Source: Eremomyces bilateralis CBS 781.70 (Eukaryota > Ascomycota > Dothideomycetes > Eremomycetales > Eremomycetaceae). From it: a stretch of 64,000 nt of DNA. Below, in pieces: positions 34,601-46,321 of this stretch. The stretch covers positions 356,164 to 420,163 of the forward strand of contig NW_022985072.1 of the NCBI RefSeq assembly GCF_010015585.1, read 5' to 3'. A program made the translations under genes and the position numbers. Positions within the stretch are counted from its first letter, which is position 1. Every line of letters starts with the position of its first letter. Under the pieces are notes generated by a model. It was not told the DNA's origin. It ran no database searches and saw only the letters and a list, made by a program, of their open reading frames with translations.

Positions 34601-36566
34601 AACCCAGGAGACTTATGATCTGGTGTTCGACCGGCTTGACAAGGAAATTGTGCGGGGTGAGACGAAACATTTGATCGTTTTGTTAGGAGTGGTAAGTACT
34701 CCCGTAGGGAAGGGATCAAAGTAGCGAAAACTAACTTCGGAATAGCCCATTGCGTACCCGCGTCTCAACTTCCTTGAGAACGTCCTAACATCCCGGGTGA
34801 TGGACCCCGTCAAAGCCTTAGGGCGAACTGGTAAGCTTGGAAACTTTGTGAATAAGTTCGATGGTGGAGTGGAAATCTTAGATGATTTAGACGACCACTG
34901 GACGGCAAAGCACCACAAGCACGAGCGGAACTGGCTCATCCAAGAACTGCAAGAGTTTGCCGCCGAAAACTCCATTCGCATCACAATTCTCGGCGGCGAT
35001 GTGCATCTCGCGGCGGTCGGGCAGTTCTACTCCAACAAGAAGCTCGGAATCCCGAAAGACAAGGACCATCGATACATGCCCAACATCGTCAGCTCTTCCA
35101 TCGTCAACACGCCGCCACCGGACCTCCTGGCCGATGTGCTGAATCGTCGGAACAAGATCCACCACCTGGATCCGGACACCGATGAGGATATGATACCTCT
35201 GTTCCCGCATGACAGCGACGGCAAGCCGCGAAATAACAAAACCTTGCTACCGCGAAGGAACTGGTGCGCAATCCGCGAATATCAGCCAGGCTCGACGCCC
35301 CCGCCCACTCCGCCTCCAATATCACCTGCCGACCAGTCCCCAAGCCGGTCGCGCAGCGAAAGTCGTGGTCGGGGCATTACTCGATCCCTATCTCTGACCC
35401 GTGGAGCCGGGAGCCTCGTCCGCCGTCTCTCCGGCTCCCGCAAACGCGCACCCGCTGACCGCGAGCCGCAAACAGAGCGACCCACCCGTAGCGTTGCGCC
35501 TCCCCGCGCATTCTTCAACCACCCCTCCGTGCGCGAATCCGAGAACCACCCAGTGTCCTCCCACGATCGTGCCCACTCTGCTGAACAGCTCCCCCCACGC
35601 CGCCCCTCCGACGCCTCCAACTCCTACTTCCCCGAAGAACCTTTCCACCCGGGGCCCTTCCACCGCCGCCCCACCAACCTCTCCGAAAAGTCCGGCCGGC
35701 GCAACAACCTCGCCCGCCGCGATAGCCACCCCTTCACCAACCACGGCGATGGTCTCCCCCCTTCCCCCCCAGGCGACCACATCAACCTCCAATCTGGCCT
35801 CGACATCACCCTCAACGTCGAAGTCTCTCGCGGCGACCCCGCCGGCATCACCCACCCCTATCGCCTCCTCGTCCCCGCCCTCTGGTACTCCGGTCCCCCC
35901 GACATCAACCCCGCTAGCCGCAATGGCCGCCTAAAAACCCTCTTCGCGAGCCTTGGCCGCCGCCGTGCGGAGCACAGCCGCACAAGCGGGCTGGAGGACG
36001 GGGCGTTTGATTCGCGGGCCACCACGCCGCGGGGCGTGTCGCGTGCGGGTGCTAGTGAGGACATCAGCGAGGGATACGGGCGGGAGAGATACGGTGAGGA
36101 GTCGGAGCCGGCGTCACGGCCGCCGAAGAAGGCGGGGGGGTTATTTCGCTCGTTGACCGGGCGGTTTGGAAGTAAGCGGATCGTGGGGCCGCCGCCGCCG
36201 TATACGCCTGGCGGGCGTGAGGATGGGTATAGTTTTGAGGAGGATCGGGACGAGCGGGTGGCGGGGAGGGTGGATGAGTATCGTGGGACGGGGACACGAC
36301 GGGCGCCGCAGCCGGTTGAGGTTCCGCGAGGGATGTCGGCTACCGCGAGGGTGGGGCCGGATGGGAGGCCGATTAGGAGGAGTTATCGGGGGGATGCGTA
36401 CGATGCGGGGATTGAGGACACGGATGAGGAGGGGGAGGAGACGCCGCGGTTAGGGGAGGTGGAGAGTCCGTATGGTGGGGCGAGGGAGAGGGAGAGTGAG
36501 TTTTATGGGAAGGGGGGGTTTGAGGAGGGGGAGAGGAAGAGGGGTGGGTGGAGGCTTTGGAAATGA
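31643..36566 (+). CDS. PhoD-like phosphatase, very long fungal form
   Basis: Three exons, 31643-34285, 34341-34691 and 34746-36566, over introns of 55 and 54 nt, give 1604 residues. The first ~530 residues are disordered, rich in Arg, Pro, Ser and Gln with a short charged coiled coil (SKEEKRARIAEAEIRAREAR). The folded part, about 540-1140, carries PhoD metallophosphatase motifs: VGGGDQVYND near 800, NIWDDHDIID at 872-881 directly before the first intron, FLGLDCRTER, and ILGGDVHLAAVGQFYS near 1080. These residues would bind the metal ions. Bacterial PhoD is a phosphodiesterase; the fungal long proteins are intracellular and their substrate is not known to me. The C-terminal 460 residues are again disordered. 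No signal peptide or membrane helix is seen. Codons run from C-ending to G-ending twice within the gene (33.4-34.2 and 35.3-36.5 kb). Confidence 0.88.
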
Positions 36567-37592
36567 GGGATACGGAGATGGGGGAGTACGGGGCCGATCG
36601 GGGGTAGTCAAAAGTTGTTTGGAACGGATTTACTCCTTAGCTTGTTGATATTTCCTTGAGCAGACATGAAGCGTTCGGACCTAGTACACAGAATCTAAAC
36701 GATCGAGTTTGAATCGTTCTTTCGCATCCGAGACCTTTGTTTTATTTCCACTCCTCTTCTTCATTGTGCCGTGTTGACTCGAGCTTGATAACTGCTCGGC
36801 GCTTTGTTCAATGCCCAGTCACATTGATATTGTCCACCACGCGCTTAGTCGCCGTGGATATGGATTCACCAGATGATAGATAATCATCGTGGTATCTGCT
36901 GTTTTCTTCATCGGATCTCAGTGAATTTTGTCGGCTGGTGAATGGTGATCTTGATGAAGTTGGGAACTGTGTGGATTTCACCAAGTCAGATAATTCCCGC
37001 AAGCCACAAGAGACGAAGCCAAACACCAGTCGACTAAAGAACGACACTCAGGCCTCATCCTCAGTCAATTCCAGCGTCCGGAATTCGCCCGAGAGAGAGA
37101 GCTAGCACGCCGACGTCCTTTCGCCAGGGCCAGTGAGGGCGTGGAAGTGTTGCCGCTGCAGAAAGCCGAGCATGATGGGCGTCCATATCTGCGATGTCGA
37201 CGTCCTTCATGGAGGGCACTTTACGGGATGCTTGCACAAGCGATGCAAGGGCTGTTCTCTCGGGGTTGTCAAGCCACAGAACCCGCATGGATGAAATAGT
37301 TGGGCTAGATGGACTTCGGGTGTCGAGAGGGAGGCAAAATGATTGTACGGAGGAAAACATCAATGACGACTACGATAGGATAGAAAATTGAAATGGTTCC
37401 GTTGCGATGAAAAGCTTTCTATGACCGCAGCCAGGAGTTATACATACACAATAATCACAGGAGAAATGCAAAGCTTGCTCTTCAAGGTATCGGAGTTGGT
37501 TGTTCCCCAATTCCCGTGATCTTGTCAATCCCCTTCCCCTTCGACTAATGTGACCGTCCCTGTCTCCTTTCCCTTCTTCCTCACGGGGCCGC
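36567..37592. other. Convergent intergenic region
   Basis: About 1 kb between the PhoD-like stop and the stop of ATP synthase subunit e. It should contain the two 3' UTRs. Open frames of up to 100 codons (37061-37363 minus) show no known domain. Nothing else is supported. Confidence 0.4.
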
Positions 37593-38013
37593 TCATTCTA
37601 ACTGCCCGGTCAAATATGCCTCGATCTCGTCCATTTTCGGTTTGTTATCTGCATGAACGTAAGCAACCGATAGATACCAAGGTTGTTCGATAACCGAAAA
37701 CATACTCCTTGGTGCCTTTCCGGTGTGAACCGCGTATTCCTGTTTGGCCTGTGATATCAACTGCTCCTTCTTCTGGTATTCCCGCTGAAGAGCCGCGGCT
37801 CTATCTTGTGCGGATAGCGATCGCTGATGGGTGAACCCGTAGAAAACACCGAGCCCTCCGGCTAACCACCGCAACACCTGCTCCGTTGTCAGTCGCCAGT
37901 TCAATCAATGAGGTATCCAACTAGTCGCCATTGCAATGGTTGCAAAGAGCCATTGCGCCGCTTGGATTGTAGGAATAGGCGGATGATCATACATTGACTG
38001 CTTCTGATGCCAT
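37593..38013 (-). CDS. TIM11: Mitochondrial F1Fo ATP synthase subunit e
   Basis: Three exons: 37993-38013 (21 nt, MASEAVN), 37706-37877 and 37593-37648, over introns of 115 and 57 nt, give 82 residues, close to the family's usual ~90. The joins were chosen because the peptide MASEAVN-VLRW matches the family start and all phases close. The membrane segment WLAGGLGVFYGFTHQ contains the GxxxG-type motif used for dimer contacts, followed by a charged helix (AALQREYQKKEQLISQAKQEYA). The C-terminus DEIEAYLTGQ is typical. The protein sits in the inner mitochondrial membrane and helps hold ATP synthase dimers and cristae shape. It is divergent from the dynein gene with 475 bp between starts. The retained-intron reading would give a 103-residue product lacking the family start, so I reject it. 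Confidence 0.9.
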
Positions 38014-38488
38014 CTGTTCCAGCCACCCAGGGAAGTTCCAATTGGAGGTTTACGGAGGGTATGGGGAGGCAATCGATCGCGCAAGACCGAGAAAAGAGCG
38101 GCGCAATGAGAGGAGGATCGGGGAGATGGAATTCGAGGGGGTTGGATGGAGTCGTTGTTGGATGAAAGTAGATCTCTCGGTCACTCAGATAATCAGGTTG
38201 TCGGCCAATTTTCCGCTGCGCCAAAGATGCCTGTTGCACCCGGAATGAGTGTCACGTGATATTGAATTCCATTGTCGCCCTCCTTGTTGCTTCATGCAAT
38301 TCATCATCGTCTTGATATTCCTTGGGTTATTGCAGTCAAAGTGGCCAACGCGTTTTTCTACTGTTAAGATACCCCTTTGCTATTTGGAGTCTACGGGTTT
38401 ATATTGGCTTGGAAACAAACGCGTCGCTCTCTTTTCCGCCTATCACAACTTCTATGAATTGAAGCGGAACCCGCCCGATTCATGCAAG
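38014..38488. other. Short bidirectional promoter region
   Basis: 475 bp separate the starts of the subunit e gene and the dynein intermediate chain gene. An open frame continues upstream of the dynein ATG but shows no sign of coding. Both promoters must lie here. Confidence 0.45.
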
Positions 38489-40755
38489 ATGGATCATCCT
38501 ACATCTGTCCAACAACGGAAGGATGAAATATTGGCAAAGAAGGCGAAACTGGCAGAGTTGAAGCGCCAGCGAGAATTGCGAGCGAGAGAGTTCTCAGCCA
38601 CCAGACAAAGCATCGGAGATACTTCAGATGTCGGTACCCCTTACCGACTCCACAACAGGGCCCAGAGACTAACAGTGCTCGTAGGTCATATCGCCGAGCC
38701 CAAGTCGAGTAGATAGTAGGAAGGAATTGGATTCTCTCATATCTAGTCTTGTGGGAGAAAGCAGACCTTCGTCAACCGGGCCCCGAGACCCATCGTCACC
38801 AGCACTCAGAAGCCGTCCGACATCGGTAGTGAGCGGCAGTCAGCTCAGCGGTGATCAACTCGATGTGTCCAGATCTCCAAAGTCGCAGACATCAGCGGCA
38901 CCACCACAACGATTATCCTTCGCGCCCTCGGTTACCGTTTACGACGTCGATCCAGGCGTGACCGCGCCTCCACCGAAACCTAAACCCGAGTACGTCACCT
39001 ACACCAAGTCTGTTCAGACTTCCGAGGAGTGGACTCCACTGCGGCAGGATGATGACCCTGGAAATGCCGACGTCGAAGGTTCTCCTTCAAAGAAACGGCC
39101 GAGCCTACGCGAACAGATGCGAGACGAGGAGCTACGACAACAGGTTCGGAAGGAGATGGAAGCGGAATTGCGAGCTGCAGAGGCTAGTGGCGCGGACGCG
39201 ATATCACAGAGGGATGTCGATGGAAAACAAAACTTCCCCGCAAGGGCGCTTACGGATGAGGAATTGAACGCGGTGACCGGCTCGGATGAATTCTTGGACT
39301 TCGTGGAACGGTCGAGTAAGGTCCTCGAGCGAGCGCTCGATCAAGAGTACGACATCTTGGCGGACTATGCTCTCGGGGGGGGAAATGCCCTAGACGAAGA
39401 AGAAGATGGGTACGGAGCACCGCGAAAGAAGTCGAGGCGGGTGAAGGATATTGCACATTTTTGGGACGATCGGTGGAGTAAGAAGCGAGTTATTAGCGAT
39501 ATAGGCTTCTCACCAAAGGTAAGGGGACGCAATCAAGATGTATTGTGCACCAAGTCTGACATTACCCCAGTTCCCAGAATTAGTGCTGGCGTCCTACACC
39601 AAAAACCCATCCGCACCTCACGACCCAGACGGCGTCGTCCAAGTATGGAACCTGCATATGCACGACAGGCCGGAATATATATTCCACGCGCAATCCGACA
39701 TCCTTACCGCCAAGTTCTCCCCGTTTCATCCTCATCTTATCCTTGGGGGGTGTTACTCTGGCCAAGTTTTACTGTGGGACACACGAACCAACCGCTCGTC
39801 ACCAGTTCAAAAGACCCCCCTAACCGGTTCCGGCCATACTCACCCTGTGTACGCCCTCGACATAGTTGGTACGCAAAATGCCAATAACATCATCTCCGCA
39901 TCAACCGACGGTGTCGTCTGCTCCTGGAGTGTGGACATGCTGTCACAACCCCAAGAATACCTCGAACTCACCAACCCGCACGGCACCAAAACCGACGAAT
40001 TCGCACCGACTTGCATTGCATTCCCGGCATCAGACCCCACCTACTTCCTAGCCGGAAGCGAGGAAGGCGTCATATTCCCCTGCCATCGATATGACCGAGC
40101 GGGAGCCAAAGCCGGGCTCGACCCACGCCTAAGCTACCGTGCGCACTCTGCACCAGTCATGTCCCTCGACTTCCACCCCGCACGCGGTCCCGTCGATCTA
40201 GGCGATCTCGTTCTATCATCCTCACTCGACTGGACCGTCCGTCTCTGGCGCGCCCGGCCACCGTCCGCGACCGCTGCTGCCGCAGCCGGCGTGACCCCAG
40301 CGCCATCTGCCGCCGCCAACGCCAGCGCGACCAGCCCGCTCATGGAATTCCCGCGTGAAGACCTCGTCTATGACGCAAAGTGGTCGCCCATCCGCCCTGG
40401 AATCTTCGCGCTGGTCGATGGAGCCGGAAGCCTGGAGATCTGGGACGTGAACAACGACGTGGAGATCCCGTCCGCCAAGGTTAAGCCGAGTGAGCTACGG
40501 GCGAAGAGTGGCAAGTTTGCAGGAATGGCGCTCGGGGGGATGGGAATGGGGGCCCGGAATAGTTTGAATAAGGTGGCTTGGGAGGGGACAGAAGGCAAAC
40601 GAATCGCCACAGGGGGGCTGGATGGGGTGGTGAGCGTATTTGAGGTTGGGAATGAGTTTGGGGGGACGGAAGGGCAGAAGAGCGAGGAGTGGGCGGGGGT
40701 TAAGAAACTGGTGGTCCGCTGTGAGGCCGAGATTGAGGGTAGAAAAGCCAGATGA
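38489..40755 (+). CDS. Cytoplasmic dynein intermediate chain
   Basis: Three exons, 38489-38629, 38685-39518 and 39571-40755, with introns of 55 and 52 nt, give 719 residues. The N-terminal helix (RKDEILAKKAKLAELKRQRE) is the family's dynactin p150-binding coiled coil. ELDSLISSLVGESRP follows, then a linker with TYTKSVQTSEEW, the place where light chains Tctex and LC8 bind in homologues. RALTDEELNAVTGSDEFLDFVERSSKVLERAL matches the conserved segment before the propeller. The C-terminal half has WD40 repeats (VVQVWNLHM, QVLLWDTR, DWTVRLWRA, SLEIWDVN). The complex moves cargo to microtubule minus ends. Intron 1 uses the weak donor GTCGGT; the nearby GTACCC would break the frame. Identity is firm, and the 719-residue length is normal for fungi. 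Confidence 0.93.
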
Positions 40756-41670
40756 CGGAGTACTCCGCTCGATAGGGCTGATACCGTACTACCATCAAGT
40801 TTCAGATATTATCCAATAATAGTGGTGATCATCTCATAGGAGTCCGAAGGTTTCTGTGGAGTGGCTTGATGCCGTGAGCCACGCTGGTCTGCAGTCGTGA
40901 TAAAATCGACATAGCGCCTTTTCTTGGTACTCTTCGCAGGACCTTGGCTATTATGCGCCTAATTCCTTGAATAAACGTTTCCAGGCGACTAATTGGCCGT
41001 CGGACGGATTTGGTTTCCGTTCCATGAAGTCCTCCATAAAATGGTTGCAGCTCCCACGTGACCTGATGTCGAAGCCGCACCCTGACGGAGGATCTTCATA
41101 TCAGCAACCACATCCACCACCTGAAGCACACAATTGCCACGCGACATGGTCACTCCGACAACCAGCGGAAATCTTCGCTGGGACGTAACTGGCACTTCTC
41201 CAGACAATGATAGGCGAGAGATCCATGGCTCCCGTCGATTGCGATTGAGGCGTGCCTGGAAGGATGCGGAATCCAGGCCGACAATCGTCCTGGTTCCATG
41301 ATGAGCCTCCATACAGGCACGCTCCGTCCGGTTTCACAGTCGACATTTCAAAAATTCAGAGTCTAGGTGCTGGCTGAATTTCTGGTCTCCATCTGGAGTG
41401 CCTGAGTGTATTCTCTTGGTAGCTTAGCAGATGTCATATTTTCTCGTATCCAAGCCCATCTCCACCAGGACGGAATCCGACTACACTCGGAATGGCTTTC
41501 TTTCAGGTTGGACAAATGTTAATATCTAACGCCATATCTGTTCATCATTTCAATCTCCATTCAGTCTTCATCCAATCTTCATATTATTGTCTGTCTTTAG
41601 AGTCTCGTTCAACAACTACATTAACAACTACACTCATCCTCCACATGCTCACTCCATACCCTGCGGCACC
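40756..41670. other. Intergenic region before MFS gene
   Basis: About 900 bp between two plus-strand genes. Minus-strand open frames to 107 codons at 40989-41312 have no recognisable domain. The last 100 bp before the MFS ATG are C- and T-rich, typical for a fungal leader. Confidence 0.4.
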
Positions 41671-43748
41671 ATGTACCCATCCTTCTACCGTATATCCCGA
41701 CCTCCGCCTGCGTACCGCCTTTCGCGGCCTACGTCGTGGTTCCAAGACGAGCGACGCTCTCGACACGTCCGCGCCTCCATCTACAACGACCAGGTCTTCC
41801 AGCAAGAGTTCTTCACCGACCCCTCCGACCCCTTCTCCGGCTCGCACGAGCTTATCCTCAACCCCATCGACGCTAACAAAGATGACTACGAAAACCCCTA
41901 CAAAGTCTCCCAGGAAACTCTTGAAATCCCTTACGAGGGACAGGAGGAGTTCCACATCCGGTTCGACGAAGACGTAACGGCGCCAAAACCCGCGGAGGAT
42001 GTCACGGCGGACAATTTCAAGGCAGGATGGCGGCTTCATCTTGCGTTCGCGGCTTTATCAGTCGTCACGCTTATGGCGGCCGTTGACGCGACATCTCTTT
42101 CCGTTGCTCTTCCTGTACGTTGATGTTACCGCTCGCGAATGGCTCGCAGCTACTGACTATCGCAGATAATGTCTCGATTGCTGAATGGAACTGCCATTGA
42201 AGCCTTCTGGGCAGGGACCAGTTTCTTGCTCACTTGCACCGTCTTCCAACCCGTCATCGGCTCTTTCAGCCATATCTTTGGCCGCAAGCCCGTTCTTTAC
42301 GTCGTCTTCGTGTTCTTTGGTGTCGGTTCCATCGTTATTGCCGTAGCGAAGAACTTCACCATCATCCTTCTTGGTCGCTCAATCCAGGGTATCGGGGGTG
42401 GTGGTCTGATCGCACTGACAGAGATCATTGTCACGGATCTTATCCCACTACGTCTTCGAGGTGAATGGTTCAGCATTATCCACACTGTCTACTGCGTCGG
42501 TACCGTGCTTGGGCCTATCGTCGGCGGCGGTTTCGCGCAGAATGTCAACTGGACCTGGATCTTCTGGATCAATCTTCCGCTCCTTGCCTTTGCGGCTGTT
42601 TTGGTGTTCTTCTTCTTGCAGTTGAACTTTAAGACGACCACTTTCTTTGACAAGTTGAGCCGTATTGACTGGATCGGTACCGTCATATTCATCGCTTCCA
42701 CCACCGGCTTTTTGATCCCGCTGTCGTGGGGCGGCACTCAATATCCTTGGACAAGCTGGAGGACTCTTGTGCCACTCATTGTGTCCCTCGCTGGTCTGGT
42801 TGGGTTTGTTGTGTACGAGGAGAAGGTCGCCAAGGAGCCCCTTATCCGGATGTCAATTTTCAAGAACCGTACCTCTGCTGTTTCATTCCTTGGAACTTTC
42901 CTTCGTAGGTGCAACCTGCTCTGCCTTGCTTCATTAGCCACTAACTGTTTATAGACGGTGTCGCTCTGTACGCTATACTTTACTATATGCCATTGTACTT
43001 TGAAGCAGTCAAGGGGTTCTCTCCTATCATCACTGGGGTCGCCATGTTCCCACAGATGTTCACCGTCTCTCCAGCCGCCATTGCTTCGGGAGTCTACTCC
43101 GCAGTCACAGGACGCTACGTCGAGGCAATGTGAGTCCACACATCCCCCACTCTCGATTCCTACCACTGACTCTCTCACAGCTGGCTCGGTTGGGTCTTCA
43201 CCTGCGCCGGCATGGGCATCCTCATCCTCCTCCGCGAAGGCACCAGCACCGTCGCCTGGATCTTCATCAACCTCGTCTCCGGCCTGGGCATCGGCATTCT
43301 CTTCACCGTCCTCTCCATGGCCATCCAAGCCTCCACCCCCAACAAAGACATGGGCTACGCCGTCACCATGTTCGCCTTCTTCCGCGCCCTCGGGCAGACC
43401 GTTGGCGTCGCCGTCGGCGGTGTCATCTTCCAGAACCGTATGTTGGTGGAGTTGCAGAGCTACCCGTTGCTGGCGGATCGCGCACATGAGTACGCGCGGG
43501 ACTCCTCGAGCCTGGCGGGCACTATCAAGACTATGGAAGATGGGCTCGAGAAGGATCAGCTGAAGGCGTCGTACGTCAAGGCGCTCATGTGGGTGTGGAT
43601 CGTTATGTGTGCGTTGTCAGGCGTGGGCTTGCTCACCAGCCTGTTCACGAAGGCCTTACCGCTTGATCGTGCGCTGGAGACGGACCAGGGGTTCGCACAT
43701 CAGGAGGTGAAGAATGATGAGGAAATGCACAAGAGGGGGGGCGATTAA
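41671..43748 (+). CDS. MFS drug:H+ antiporter-like transporter (14 TM, DHA2 type)
   Basis: Four exons, 41671-42114, 42166-42904, 42955-43129 and 43181-43748, with introns of 50-51 nt, give 641 residues. After about 120 cytosolic residues the membrane part begins with RLHLAFAALSVVTLMAAVDATS. Family motifs are motif A as GSFSHIFGRKPVLY, motif B as GRSIQGIGGGGLIAL with the conserved Arg, and motif C as GTVLGPIVGGG, followed by the WTWIFWINLP segment of 14-helix members. The end carries LFTKALPLDRAL. The family exports drugs, toxins or fungal metabolites using the proton gradient; the substrate here is unknown. There are no biosynthetic genes next to it, so a self-resistance role in a metabolite cluster is not supported. 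Start at 41671 is the first ATG that leaves a normal N-terminus. Confidence 0.9.
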
Positions 43749-44124
43749 GTTGTTAATAATACGGGGGGTGGACAGTCTGATATTTCTGCTTACATTGTTC
43801 GGGACGTTCACTGTCGATCCTTAGGCACTTCGGCGTTGGGTCGGTATCGGTGGCATTTGCATAGCGAGAGTAAGTTGGCGACATGAACGATATCACGCCA
43901 CAGCTGTACATTTTATCGATCATGTATTGGTCTTGAATCTCAGCCATTTAAGCGTTGAAAAGTCTTTCTGTCTGTTCATTCAGCCAATAGTAAATCTCAT
44001 GTAACCTCATCTTTTGACCGGCATAACTATTCATACAATCATCCCCCATGGTTCATTCGCACATTCCAAATCTCCAATTCGCCGCATCCAAGTCGTAACT
44101 CATTAGACACATGTACTCTTTCAA
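43749..44124. other. Convergent spacer
   Basis: 376 bp between the stops of the MFS and BUB2 genes. It should hold both 3' UTRs; nothing else is seen. Confidence 0.45.
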
Positions 44125-45376
44125 CTACCTTGCATGGCTGACGATCCTTCCGTAAAGCTCCTCCGGGATTTTCGGGACGAAGCTAATTGCAATAGCCTTA
44201 ACCTTCGCCGCTTGCAACGGAGGGAACGACCTTAAAATCTGGTTTGGACTGCTTTCATCAGCCACAACTCAATGTTCCACACAAAGACAGACAACTCACC
44301 TCGCCGCCTCCATAAGCTGATCCCGAATCAACACCAGTTGCGCTACAATACACAACAGATTCAAATGCGTCCCGTACGCGAACAAAAAATCCCACAGCGC
44401 CAACACCTCCGGCAATGGCGGCGTGCACGCGCACATGGTCAACACGCTTGCGAACCCGTAGATCTCCGCGCTCATCCCCTTGCTCTGCAGATACGCCGCG
44501 AGCTTGGGGTCCACGATCATGAGGATCTCGTCGACCAGCCGCAGCCCGCGGTGCACGCCGTCCATGGACGGAAGGATGTACGAGGGGAGTTCGTTGGAGA
44601 TGAGGGTGGAGAAGGCGGCGAAGGCTTGAGTTTCCGAGCGCGCAGCATAGAGGAGGGGCGCAGCGAGGACGTTCATGCCTTGGACGTAGCCGATGGTGGT
44701 GGACGTGCCGTGGGATGCAGTGGTGTCGCCGGAGACAGAGTGCGCGGACATCGAGGTGCGTGGCGGCCTTGCGCTATCGTTGGTCGGCTGGCTGGCAGGG
44801 TCTTTCCGATCCGGGTCCGGGCTATTCAGCATGTCGCTAAGATCACGCTTAAACCGCGAATCGGGCGACCCCCCCCCCTTGATGTTGCCGAGGGACCCGT
44901 CGATGCTCCCGGCGGTGGACATGGTGGGCGGCGACTGCCAGCCGTTGACTTTCGCTTCGTGCGCATCGTGGAGGCGCCAAGCGATGGCGTTGAGGACACG
45001 GGTGAGGCTGTTTTCAGTGACGCGGCGGCGAAAGAGGGGGTCGGTAGCGAGGGTGCGGAAGGTGTCGTTGCGGATTTTGTTGTAGGCGGGGGAGGGGCCC
45101 TGGCGGACGAGGTCGAGGTAGGTGTCGGTTTTGAGAGGTGGAGAGGAGAGGAAGACGAGCCAAATGTAGATGCGGAGTTCGGACTGGGAGGGGCAGTTAG
45201 AATGTCTGTTCGAGTTGGGACAAGATCGGAGATCGTGCGGGGTGGTTGATGTTTACCATGCCGTCGCTGTTCGCCGGGATGCCATTGACAAGGACATTGT
45301 ATCGGAGGTCGTCTAGACCACGGCAAACATCGCCACCAGGCGGACCTTTCAGAAGGAGAAGGTCGAGATTCGTCAT
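44125..45376 (-). CDS. BUB2: Bub2/Cdc16 mitotic checkpoint TBC GTPase-activating protein
   Basis: Three exons, 45257-45376, 44300-45183 and 44125-44251, with introns of 73 and 48 nt, give 376 residues. The start MTNLDLLLLKGPPGGD and the end SFVPKIPEELYGRIVSHAR suit the Bub2 family. The TBC domain shows both catalytic fingers: IRNDTFRTL (IxxDxxR arginine finger) and YVQGMNVLAAPLLY (YxQGMN glutamine finger). The segment DPKLAAYLQSKGMSAEIYGFASVLTM is also typical. In yeast Bub2 acts with Bfa1 at the spindle pole to keep Tem1 GTPase off until the spindle is positioned; in fission yeast Cdc16-Byr4 restrains septation. Between the two fingers there is a Ser/Pro/Gly-rich insertion of about 80 residues that lacks any known domain. 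It is divergent from the RRM-like gene. Confidence 0.92.
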
Positions 45377-46321
45377 GGTTACGGTATATGGGGGATGCAG
45401 TTGAGATGACTAGAGGCGTGCCCAAGACGCGCTGCGACGCGAGTTGAAGTCCGATTTACAGAAAGTTGGGTGGCTGAGAGGTAAATTGCGGCAAGGGTCC
45501 TCCATTCCAGCCACACTCAGAAGGCTGGAGTTTGAGCATTAGTCAGCACCCCCTGAAGGCATGAACCATGAACCATCAACCAACGTCTAACACGCAACAG
45601 TGTCTTGATTTGAGTCTAATCCATTCCAATGGTTTCAAATAATTGAATGCAAGGATGCTGCTATCCGGTATACTATGTGTCGTGGTGGTGCTGTAGGGGT
45701 CGGCAACATGACAATGGTATGAGACCAAATGATACCAGTGCTCTTCTGTCCAAACCCTCCGACTTATGACACCACCAAAGTGGTGATACCTGGTAGATAT
45801 CACCATTTCTTCCGCCCTTTGACCAAACAGCTGGAACCTAACAGCGACTCCATGCCTTCTCTCTATCTTTTATGTCTGGTTTTTGAATGCTTTGTGTGCC
45901 TGTGGAACATGATGGCGACAGTCCCTCATTTCAGCTGCCTTGGTGACGAGCTGGCAAGCTTCGAGTCGCAGACATGCCATCTCCAAATGATATATATGTT
46001 TTCTTTCGACCTAAGTATATGCCATTGAACTCAATTCCAGTCGCCAGGCGCCGATAGAAAGAATGAGCTGAGGATTTAGCCGCAACACCATTCACATGCG
46101 GGGAAGGTCGAATTGGCAAGGGCGCACATGTGAATACTGAAATGAGTCGCATTCAATTTCGTATATTCTCTTCCTATGAACCGAGTTTCCTTCACTATTG
46201 GTGTTTTGTTTTTCACACTGATGACAACCCACTTCAATCACTCTTCTGATTTCCTTCAACCAACACACAAGAGAAGCAGCAGCATTCTTGGAATTCGTGT
46301 CCTACTTTAAGAGCGTTTGAG
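45377..46321. other. Promoter region between BUB2 and RRM-like gene
   Basis: About 945 bp between divergent starts. A small inverted repeat GTGATA-TATCAC with a 9 nt loop lies at about 45783-45803. No gene is seen. Confidence 0.4.

Noticed and set aside
37593-37904. Subunit e as a single-exon 103-residue protein
   Set aside because: That reading starts with MNWRLTTEQ, which does not match the family, and keeps two sequences with good intron borders.
41671-43748. MFS transporter as part of a secondary-metabolite cluster
   Set aside because: The flanking genes are dynein intermediate chain and BUB2; no synthase or tailoring enzyme is near.
44272-45249. A 325-codon plus-strand open frame over BUB2
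   Set aside because: Antisense to the TBC domain, whose two catalytic fingers and splice joins are clear; the plus-strand peptide has no domain.
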